DNA of 64,000 nt from Pseudarcicella hirudinis. Lineage in GTDB: Bacteria; Bacteroidota; Bacteroidia; Cytophagales; Spirosomataceae. Position 1 is the first letter of the stretch; each line of letters opens with the position of its first letter. Both the position numbers and the translations under genes were made by a program. A model generated the notes under the pieces. That model ran no database searches, had not been told where the DNA came from, and saw only the letters and a list, made by a program, of their open reading frames with translations. The stretch is taken from NCBI RefSeq assembly GCF_900115665.1, contig NZ_FOXH01000011.1:93467-157466 (forward strand), in the 5' to 3' direction. Positions 26,888-33,912 of the stretch are shown here, piece by piece.

Positions 26888-27256
26888 ATGTTTATTTTTA
26901 ACCCCAAATTAGATGCCAAATATCTGGAAGAACTTTATGGCGGGGATCCTGAAATTACGCAAATGATGTTTAATCTCTTTTTGACTGACAGTATTCCATC
27001 ATGGGAAAAAGTTGAAGGGCTCATCAGAGATGGTCAGTTTGCTCCTGCAGGAGAACTTGTTCATAAAATAAAACCTTCCTTTTCCATGAGCGGACTTACC
27101 GCCCTTCATCCACAGGTTCAGGAACTTGAAAAAAGCTTAAAAAGCGGAGGAGAATATAATGCCCTGATAGCACTTTATGAAGATATTAACGGGCAGTTAT
27201 ATGACCTTAAAGCAATCATTCAGGAAGATATAGACCGTCTTAATCAAATTATATGA
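26888..27256 (+). CDS. Stand-alone HPt phosphotransfer protein
   Basis: Histidine phosphotransfer protein of 122 residues, a single HPt helical bundle with H59 in GELVHKIKPSFSMSGL. It shares the pattern VHK(I/L)KPS...M.GL and the opening KLD....ELYG with the HPt domain of the kinase at 21449-23542, so the two are paralogous. ATG 26888 is chosen because a TTG start at 26837 would lie within the -7 box. Its stop overlaps the glycosyltransferase start by 4 nt (ATGA), a sign of translational coupling. Likely role: take phosphoryl from the HPt-less hybrid kinases nearby and pass it to a receiver such as the one at 31938-32348. Confidence 0.85.
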   Translation: MFIFNPKLDAKYLEELYGGDPEITQMMFNLFLTDSIPSWEKVEGLIRDGQFAPAGELVHKIKPSFSMSGLTALHPQVQELEKSLKSGGEYNALIALYEDINGQLYDLKAIIQEDIDRLNQII

Positions 27257-28380
27257 GAATTGGCATAGAGGCACAACGCATTTTCAGGCCTAAAAAGCAT
27301 GGAATGGATATTGTGGCATTAGAATTGATTCACACACTTCAACGGATTGACAAGGTTAATCAGTACTTTATTTTTGTAAAACCTGATGAGGATGATACCT
27401 GTATAAAGGAAACTGAGAATTTCAAAATTGTCCGCATTCCGGGAGGAAATTATGTTTACTGGGAACAAATACTTTTACCTAAAGAACTCAGCAAATACAA
27501 ACTTGATCTGATTCACTGTACCAATAATACCGCTCCGTTGTTCTGTAAAACGCCGATTGTACTCACTCTTCATGATGTAATATTTCTGGAAAAAAACAGT
27601 GGGGGTAATGGTGGAACTGCCTATCAGAAATATGGTAATATGTACCGTAAATACTTACTTCCTCTCATTTTTGGAAAATGCCGGAAAGTACTTACTATTT
27701 CTACGGTAGAACAAGCCAATATCAGCCGGGCACTGAATGTTCCGAAAGAACAGGTTACAGTTGTGCATAATGGCGTAAGCCAGAGATTCGGTGAAAAACC
27801 GGATGCCGGGGAATCAGAAAAGGTGAAAGCGAAGTTTAATTTACCTGAAAAGTTTTTCTTTTTTCTTGGTAACAAAGATCCGAGAAAGAATGTCCCTAAT
27901 GTTATAAACGCTTTCATTCCTTTTACTGAAAAATACCCTGAAGTAAAACTGGTAATAACGGCATTAGATGCAGCAATGGTTACTGAAATTCTGGAAAAGA
28001 GTGGAAAATCCGCTCTGATTGACCGGTTTATTTTCCCGGGTTATGTTTCCAATAATGAATTGACTGTGCTGTATCACCAGGCTTTTCTTTTTCTGTATCC
28101 TTCCCTGCGGGAAGGTTTTGGTTTACCAATTCTGGAAGCGATGTCGGCAGGCACACCTGTACTGACCTCAAACGTTTCTTCCATGCCTGAAGTGGCCGGA
28201 GACGCTGCATTTCTGGTAAATCCTGAATCCGTGGAAAGCATTACTGAAGGTATATTTGATGCATTTGAAAATGAGACAAAAAGGGCAGAAAAGATACAGG
28301 GCGGTTATTTAAGACCCCCGCTATTTACCTGGGAAAATACTGCAAAAAAAATGCTGGAAATTTATCAGGAAATTCAATAA
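27253..28380 (+). CDS. GT4-type glycosyltransferase
   Basis: Retaining GT-B glycosyltransferase (GT4, glycosyl transferase group 1) that adds a sugar from a nucleotide-sugar donor to a growing polysaccharide on the cytoplasmic side. 375 residues. N-terminal acceptor half with IDLIHCTNN-type strands and VLTLHDVIFLE; C-terminal donor half with FFFLGNKDPRKNV, FPGYVSNNELTVLYHQA and the E-x7-E motif in REGFGLPILEAMSAGTPV. Coupled to the HPt gene by a 4-nt overlap; a GT2 gene follows after 47 bp. Sugar specificity is not visible. Confidence 0.93.
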   Translation: MRIGIEAQRIFRPKKHGMDIVALELIHTLQRIDKVNQYFIFVKPDEDDTCIKETENFKIVRIPGGNYVYWEQILLPKELSKYKLDLIHCTNNTAPLFCKTPIVLTLHDVIFLEKNSGGNGGTAYQKYGNMYRKYLLPLIFGKCRKVLTISTVEQANISRALNVPKEQVTVVHNGVSQRFGEKPDAGESEKVKAKFNLPEKFFFFLGNKDPRKNVPNVINAFIPFTEKYPEVKLVITALDAAMVTEILEKSGKSALIDRFIFPGYVSNNELTVLYHQAFLFLYPSLREGFGLPILEAMSAGTPVLTSNVSSMPEVAGDAAFLVNPESVESITEGIFDAFENETKRAEKIQGGYLRPPLFTWENTAKKMLEIYQEIQ

Positions 28381-28427
28381 GGAACTTCTGACATTTACAT
28401 TGTACCGTTAACCATTTCACTCATCTT

Positions 28428-29645
28428 ATGATAAAAATATTACTTGAACTTATTTTCTGGATTTCCATATTGCTGGTTGTTTATACATATGTGGGCTATG
28501 GAATTTTGGTTTGGTTTCTTATCAAAATCAGAAAAATCTTCGGTATCGAATATCTTCAGAAATTTGACAGTTCTTTCGAACCTAACATCACACTGGTTGT
28601 ACCAGCTTATAATGAGCGGGCCTTTGTAGAAAGCAAACTGAAAAATTCGTTTGGTTCAGATTATCCCGCTGATAAACTGGAGGTTCTTTTTGTTACGGAA
28701 GGCTCAAATGACGGTACTACAGAGTTTCTTGAAACACAGAAAAGTCTCTACCCGAATCTGCGGATTATGGGCGGTTCTGAGCGGAGGGGCAAAATTGAGG
28801 CTATGAATATGGCGGTTCCTACCATCAAAACTCCGGTGGTTATTTTCACCGACGCCAATACAACCCTTAATAAAGACGCTTTAAAGAATATTGTCCGTCA
28901 TTTTAATGACCCGAAAGTTGGTGCCGTAGCAGGTGAAAAAAGGATTCAGACCAATGAAAATGAGGCAGCTGCGGGAGCAGGAGAAGGTTTGTATTGGAAA
29001 TATGAATCTTTTCTGAAAAAACTTGATACAAAGCTTTATAGCGTAGTCGGAGCGGCAGGAGAATTATTTGCAGTCAGAACTCATTTATTCGGCCATGTAG
29101 AAAAAGATACGCTTTTAGATGATTTTGTCATTTCTCTCAGAATCGCAGCAGAAGGTTACCGCGTCATTTACGAACCGGAAGCATATGCTATTGAGCGACC
29201 TTCTTTTTCGATCGGAGATGAGAAAAAACGTAAAGTGAGGATTGCAGCAGGTGGTTTTCAGGCAATTGCCCGTTTATCTTACCTATGGAATATTTTCAAA
29301 TACGGATGGCTTTCTTTCCAATATGTATCACACCGGGCTATGAGATGGGCTGTTGCACCTTTTTGCCTTCCACTGATTTTTGCGGCAAATATCGGTCTTT
29401 TGCTGGTTAAAGAAGGTATGGAGCATTACGACATGGTTTTCTACAATACAGCCATGGTTGCGCAGGTTATTTTCTATGCTATGGCATTTCTGGGATATAA
29501 ACTTGAAAATATGCAAATCCGTGTAAAGGCACTTTTTGTTCCGTTCTATTTTTCTTTTATGAACTGGTGTGCTATACAAGGTTATTTCAGATATAAAAAA
29601 GGACTTTCTTCAGGTATATGGGAAAAAGTAAAGAGAGCCGAATAA
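28428..29645 (+). CDS. Membrane GT2 glycosyltransferase
   Basis: Inverting, probably processive membrane glycosyltransferase, 405 residues. One N-terminal helix (about 5-30), GT-A domain with VVPAYNER, TEGSNDGTTEF, IFTDANTTL (DxD position), a DDFVISLRIAAEG motif and RKVRIAAGGFQ, then three or so C-terminal helices (about 305-385). Such enzymes polymerise and export exopolysaccharides or add sugars at the membrane. Third gene of the HPt-GT4-GT2 run. A hairpin overlaps its stop codon, facing the convergent SPOR gene. Confidence 0.92.
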   Translation: MIKILLELIFWISILLVVYTYVGYGILVWFLIKIRKIFGIEYLQKFDSSFEPNITLVVPAYNERAFVESKLKNSFGSDYPADKLEVLFVTEGSNDGTTEFLETQKSLYPNLRIMGGSERRGKIEAMNMAVPTIKTPVVIFTDANTTLNKDALKNIVRHFNDPKVGAVAGEKRIQTNENEAAAGAGEGLYWKYESFLKKLDTKLYSVVGAAGELFAVRTHLFGHVEKDTLLDDFVISLRIAAEGYRVIYEPEAYAIERPSFSIGDEKKRKVRIAAGGFQAIARLSYLWNIFKYGWLSFQYVSHRAMRWAVAPFCLPLIFAANIGLLLVKEGMEHYDMVFYNTAMVAQVIFYAMAFLGYKLENMQIRVKALFVPFYFSFMNWCAIQGYFRYKKGLSSGIWEKVKRAE

Positions 29646-29656
29646 CCGGCTCTCTT
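29631..29656. terminator. Hairpin between convergent GT2 and SPOR genes
   Basis: AAGAGAGCCG/CGGCTCTCTT, a perfect 10-bp stem spanning the GT2 stop codon. T runs are weak on the plus strand and better on the minus strand (TTTACTTTTT). Confidence 0.6.
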
Positions 29657-29678
29657 CAATTTCTCAGTATTCTCAAAA

Positions 29679-30245
29679 TTATTGTTCCTGCACAACTACA
29701 GCCATGTTTAATTTTTTTCTGGCTATTTTCGCCTGGGTTTCAGCCTCCGCTTCATTCTCATAACCTCCGATACAAACTTTAATTAATTTACCGTCTTTTT
29801 TAGAAACTTCCAGAAACTGAGCCGGATAACCTTTTGCAATCAGCTCTTCTTTCTGTTTTTCGGCATTAAGAAAATCCTTAAAAAGCCCTGTAAAAAGTAA
29901 ATATTTACCCTTAAAAGTCGTTTCTCCCTCAAAAGAATCAGTTGTTTCTCCCTGTTTTTCCGGTTTGTCGGAGTCAATGACTTGCGGAGGCTGAGGAGGA
30001 GTATCAGTAACCGGCGCTTCAGCCATTGATACCGGAACAACTAATGCCAGTTCTTTTAAAGGAATATCATTATGCGGCATCAAAAATTCTTTAAAAGTAG
30101 TTTCGCTGTGTAAAGGTGACAACATCCACCAAAGATACACCCCACAAAAACCTGACAACATAGCCAGGCCAATTCCGATCAGCCACTTTAAATGATATTT
30201 TCTTTGGGCAATTACTCTACGACTTATACGCTTTTTTGAACTCAT
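29679..30245 (-). CDS. SPOR-domain membrane protein
   Basis: 188 residues: basic cytoplasmic N-terminus (KKRISRRVIAQRKYHLK), one membrane helix (about 20-42, WLIGIGLAMLSGFCGVYLWW), a Pro/Thr/Glu-rich linker (about 75-108) and a C-terminal SPOR domain (about 112-187, YLLFTGLFKDFLNAEKQKEEL, VCIGGYENEAEAE). SPOR domains bind denuded peptidoglycan, usually at the division site. Monocistronic. The link to the neighbouring polysaccharide genes is positional only. Confidence 0.85.
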   Translation of the reverse strand: MSSKKRISRRVIAQRKYHLKWLIGIGLAMLSGFCGVYLWWMLSPLHSETTFKEFLMPHNDIPLKELALVVPVSMAEAPVTDTPPQPPQVIDSDKPEKQGETTDSFEGETTFKGKYLLFTGLFKDFLNAEKQKEELIAKGYPAQFLEVSKKDGKLIKVCIGGYENEAEAETQAKIARKKLNMAVVVQEQ

Positions 30246-30448
30246 AGCAGATTTGTTTTTCAGGCAAAACTTGAATTATTTAGGGCGGTTTATTTTAAAT
30301 TTTCGGCTAAAACTTTATTAATCCGTTCAAACGGGAAATACTTAGGTTATCATTTAAGAGGTTTTTCCAAAATAGCTTGCAATGCTTATTCATCTGTAAC
30401 TCTGCCGGAGAAACGGATTGCATAAACCAAAACCATTAAGTCAATTGA
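30246..30448. other. Intergenic region
   Basis: Region upstream of the SPOR gene and a doubtful 86-codon frame. Only a small CCGTT/AACGG hairpin was noticed. Confidence 0.35.
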
Positions 30449-30709
30449 ATGTTCTTCTGTCGATACTTTCCGGTACAGGATTTGTATCCTTTGGCGGTAA
30501 TTCCCGGGAAAAGTATGCGAAATTTACTAAATTATCTGGAATTTCAAGGTTTTAGAATGGCCAACGTTTTCAAATCAGGTACTTTTCTTCAGAAAATCAA
30601 CTCAGGTATCAGCGAATTACCCGGATATTTCAGGCTGTTTGAAAGGCTAAAAGGTGCTGTTCAGATAAGAGACAGAATGGGGAAAATATTAAGGAGGGTT
30701 AAAAAATAA
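30449..30709 (+). CDS. Possible 86-residue hypothetical protein
   Basis: Open frame without recognised family; its second half (SGTFLQKINSGISELPGYF, then a basic KILRRVKK end) is more protein-like than its start, so if real it may begin at the internal ATG 30514. No promoter box or clear ribosome-binding site was seen. Its stop abuts the terminator of the opposite gene. Confidence 0.25.
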   Translation: MFFCRYFPVQDLYPLAVIPGKSMRNLLNYLEFQGFRMANVFKSGTFLQKINSGISELPGYFRLFERLKGAVQIRDRMGKILRRVKK

Positions 30710-30744
30710 GGTTCGTTCTGATGCCATGTGATCGGAACGAACCT
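30709..30744 (-). terminator. Intrinsic terminator of the receiver/sugar-transferase operon
   Basis: A 14-pair stem (30709-30722/30731-30744, one mismatch or wobble) with an 8-nt loop, followed on the minus strand by TATTTTTT. Ends transcription of the sugar transferase gene. Confidence 0.82.
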
Positions 30745-30753
30745 GCTTTAGCT

Positions 30754-31926
30754 TTAAACGTTTTCAGATTGTAACAAAGCCGGGAATGTTTTCAGAATAA
30801 TCTGTACATCCATTCCGAAAGAAAATTTCTTGGCATATTCAATATCCAGCTGGATACGTTCTTCCTCAGTCATATCTTTCTTACCTTTTCCACGCTTGGT
30901 TACCTGCCAGAGTCCTGTCAGTCCACCCGGGCCGGCAAAACGATAAATATATTCATCAGTTGTTAACTTTTCAGCTTCGTATAAAGGAAGTGGTCTGTTT
31001 CCTACCAATGAGATATCCCCGATTAAGATATTGAATAACTGAGGTAATTCATCAATACTGGTATTTCTCAGAAACCCTCCGATTCTGGTAATTCTAGGGT
31101 CATTCTGAAACTTCATAAAAGCCACTTTTTCACTTTTCTCAACAAGATAAGTTCTTTCACAAACCTGTTTCCCGTCAAGATAAAGAGGCAATTCACAGTC
31201 AACTTCTTTGGCTCTGCACTCAGCACACAATCCGGAAATTTTATTCTTATTATCTCCTTTTGTGTACATATTCAGGGAACCCATGTTTTTAATCAACTGA
31301 TCTGCATCAGTTCTCATCGTTCTGAATTTGTAAAGATCAAAGATTTTGTATCCTGCTCCTACCCGTTTGGATTTATAAACCACCGGACCCTTCGAATCGA
31401 TTTTAATTAAGATAGCAACCAGAATCAAAAGAGGTGAAAGTAACAAAAGCGCAGATCCTGTTGCCAGCACATCAAACGCGCGCTTCCAAAGCGGTATTTT
31501 TACATCCAACACAGACGATGAAGTCTGTTTCATGGCTACATAATGTCTTCTTTGGGAAAAATAATTCAGACGGGCCATTAAATCCCCGGTACTAAAATCC
31601 CTTAAAAAAACATCATCTCCTTTTTTATTGATGATTTCTTTAATTACGCCTGGAGTAATTTCATTCACCGTAATAATTACCGGTAAATTTTTCGACCAGG
31701 ACTCACTTCTTATCGTATCCAGAAACTGAAAACCTCCGGTTCCCTTGCTGATAATAACAGCATCGGGAGGGTAACTGTTTTTAATAAGATCAATGGCTTC
31801 CTCCGGAGAATTCAGCACTTTAATCTGAAGTTCATGCCCGAATTTCTTTAAAAATTCTACTGTGTTGGAAAGTTCCTGTTCAACATAGTAAATTTTCAGG
31901 TGTGTTGGTTGTAAATCTCCATTCAT
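30754..31926 (-). CDS. Initiating sugar transferase fused to a degenerate receiver domain
   Basis: Polyprenyl-phosphate sugar-1-phosphate transferase of the WcaJ/PglC type, which starts exopolysaccharide repeat units on the lipid carrier. 390 residues. Residues 1-125 look like a CheY receiver in which the phosphoacceptor Asp is replaced (DAVIIS, Ser60) and the active Lys by Arg (FLRDFS). The transferase follows: KRAFDV (148-153), reentrant membrane helix (154-176), KSKRVG, FRTM, the catalytic pair D292-E293 in SIDELPQL, and GNRPLP. An insert (about 220-265) carries C234, C237, C244 and C256, possibly a metal site. The four-helix N-terminus of WcaJ is missing. A single-domain receiver gene ends 11 bp upstream. 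Confidence 0.9.
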   Translation of the reverse strand: MNGDLQPTHLKIYYVEQELSNTVEFLKKFGHELQIKVLNSPEEAIDLIKNSYPPDAVIISKGTGGFQFLDTIRSESWSKNLPVIITVNEITPGVIKEIINKKGDDVFLRDFSTGDLMARLNYFSQRRHYVAMKQTSSSVLDVKIPLWKRAFDVLATGSALLLLSPLLILVAILIKIDSKGPVVYKSKRVGAGYKIFDLYKFRTMRTDADQLIKNMGSLNMYTKGDNKNKISGLCAECRAKEVDCELPLYLDGKQVCERTYLVEKSEKVAFMKFQNDPRITRIGGFLRNTSIDELPQLFNILIGDISLVGNRPLPLYEAEKLTTDEYIYRFAGPGGLTGLWQVTKRGKGKKDMTEEERIQLDIEYAKKFSFGMDVQIILKTFPALLQSENV

Positions 31927-31937
31927 AGAATAACAGA

Positions 31938-32348
31938 TTAAGTTTTTTTAACTCTTCGCAAAATGGTTTTGATTTTCGCCTGAACTTCCATCGGGTTGAA
32001 AGGTTTCAGCATAAAGTCATCCGCACCTAAATTAAGACATTCTATTCTCTCTTTACTTTCGTCTGTTCCTGACAAAATGATAATAGGAATCTCTGAGAAC
32101 AAATTACTTGCTCTGGTTACTTTGATAAACTCCTTGCCGTTCAAATGAGGCATGTTAAGATCTGCAATCACAAAATCAACATCATTACCCTTTTCCAGCC
32201 ATGCCAGGCCTTCCATTCCATCACCTCTGACAGTTACATCAAATTCCTGTTTCAGAAAATGTTCCAAAATAATACGGGTACTTGGTTCATCATCAATAAT
32301 CAGAAGTGTTTGTTTCTTTTCCATATAGTTTTTCTGTTGTAAAGACAT
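31938..32348 (-). CDS. Single-domain response regulator (receiver only)
   Basis: 136-residue CheY-like receiver without an output domain. Acidic pocket D19-D20, phosphoacceptor D63 in FVIADLNMPHLNG, T/S at ILSGTDE and K115 in LKPFNP are all present, so it should be phosphorylatable. ATG 32348 is used; ATG 32324 would give MEKKQTLLIIDDE, equally plausible. It lies 11 bp before the sugar transferase gene, whose N-terminal receiver lacks the Asp. Proposed role: last receiver of the local phosphorelay, acting on that enzyme by receiver-receiver contact. Confidence 0.92.
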   Translation of the reverse strand: MSLQQKNYMEKKQTLLIIDDEPSTRIILEHFLKQEFDVTVRGDGMEGLAWLEKGNDVDFVIADLNMPHLNGKEFIKVTRASNLFSEIPIIILSGTDESKERIECLNLGADDFMLKPFNPMEVQAKIKTILRRVKKT

Positions 32349-33460
32349 ATATCAGGATTATGCAGATATAAGACGCTATTGCGGCATAGTTACCCATTAT
32401 AGGTCTTGTTATTATCTGTCCTTGCCATTCAGTAAACATGATTTAGCCATAAACTGAACAATAATCATGTCTGCTGTTATTACTATTATTTCTGTTTCCC
32501 TCCTTCAAAAGACTTTAAATCAACCCATTACACATCCGGGCAATTAAGCTTTATTTACGGCCGGCAATATTTGTTGAAATCATATTGCCATATTAAATAA
32601 TAGTAAACGTTTGAACCGAATTATATTTCAGAAAGGAATCAATCAAGAAAAGCGCACCGGAATAAAATACAGAAGTGATAAAACCACAATTGTTCCATCA
32701 AAAAATACAGAAACAGGGACAGCTAAATACCCGTCAGCCATTACTGTATCCAATTCATAATTTCATTTTTCCCGGATTTATAACCGGAAAAGCAGTGTGC
32801 CCCTTTTTTAATAATTCCAATTTACCTGAACTTATATTTCAATGTTCAATATATTAAACAGATATCGGATAATCAATATATCATTATCTGTAAAATGTTA
32901 ATATTTTTTAGGATTTAAATCCGGTAAGGATAGAATTTATAATTACCAAAAAATGCAAAAACCCTGCCAAATAATAGCAAACATATTAATAAACTTTCCA
33001 ATTACGAAGGTTATTAATACAAAAATTACACTTTTAGCGAAGAAAAACGTAAACAAAGAAAAAAACAAATCAATAAATTTTGCAAAGACGAAGGTCCTAA
33101 ATCTCTCTTCTTAAAATCAAACAACTAAAAATAGAAATAATTCTACTTACTTTTCATTCTTTGAAAATTACAAGTCAGAATTCTGAAATTTTCCCGCAGT
33201 TTATCCTTTCTATTTCGGACTATTCCGTGAAGTCCGGGTTTGTTTTATTCCATTTAATAACATAAGCGATAAAGGCGCTTTTTTGTTTTCAAATTATGAG
33301 AAATAAAGAAGAAATCTCTCTCTAAGGTAAATTCCTGATGATGAATTATTTTCTCTTTTAAAAAAACGTCTGAAACAACTTTTGGCGTTTAGAAAGTTTA
33401 TAAATTGCCTTTATTTTACTTATTCTTACTTCTTTAGATTTTTACATTAAATATAGCTTC
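32349..33460. other. 1.1-kb AT-rich region without a clear gene
   Basis: No convincing coding frame. It holds an ACATGATT/AATCATGT inverted pair (32436-32443/32463-32470) upstream of the response regulator, a 12-bp palindrome TCAGAATTCTGA (33175-33186), a CGGACT/AGTCCG hairpin (33216-33236), and an AAGCG/CGCTT hairpin with six T (33264-33284). The last three in a row could be the 3' part of a small RNA. The region also separates the polysaccharide block from the housekeeping genes. Confidence 0.45.
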
Positions 33461-33877
33461 ATGGCCAATTACACAATTCTCAAAGCAATTTTCCAAAACG
33501 ATTCAATTCCTGATACATTAATTGCTTCAATTGATGGTGAAAAGGTGCAAGACCTCAGTCAATTTTATGAAACCCTGGGTAAAATATTCAAATTTCCGGA
33601 CTACGCTGAAAATAACCTGGATTCATTTGATGAATTAATCAATGACCTTGAATGGCTGAATGAAGAAGAAATTCTGATCATTCTCAAAAATTATGACCTG
33701 CTTTTATCTGAAGAAAGCCTGGAAACCAAAGAGGTTATCCTCAGTATTTTTGACGATGCCGCTGAAGAATGGAAACACAGAGATGATGTTCAAAAGAATA
33801 TTAAAATCCTTATAGAACCTTCAGAAGAAGCCATCGAGGACCTTTCCGAGATTGGGATTGAGTTTGAAGAACAATAA
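33461..33877 (+). CDS. Barstar-family protein
   Basis: 138 residues, acidic, with the barstar fold signatures: IDGEKVQDLSQFYETLG (about 24-40) and FPDYAENNLDSFDELINDLEWL (about 45-66), then a C-terminal extension of about 45 acidic residues. Barstar inhibits the RNase barnase. No barnase-like or other toxin gene is nearby, so it is an orphan antidote or a barstar-like protein with another partner. 35 bp before the phosphoesterase gene, same strand. Confidence 0.82.
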   Translation: MANYTILKAIFQNDSIPDTLIASIDGEKVQDLSQFYETLGKIFKFPDYAENNLDSFDELINDLEWLNEEEILIILKNYDLLLSEESLETKEVILSIFDDAAEEWKHRDDVQKNIKILIEPSEEAIEDLSEIGIEFEEQ

Positions 33878-33912
33878 GTTTTCATCAGTAAATAAGCCTG
33901 AAACACACAATT

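Noticed and set aside
30660-32000. Matching RRVKK ends of the 86-codon frame and the receiver protein as evidence of duplication
   Set aside because: Only about six residues match and the DNA differs; coincidence is likely.
32675-32857. 60-codon frame in the gene desert
   Set aside because: No codon bias, promoter or ribosome-binding site; typical random frame.
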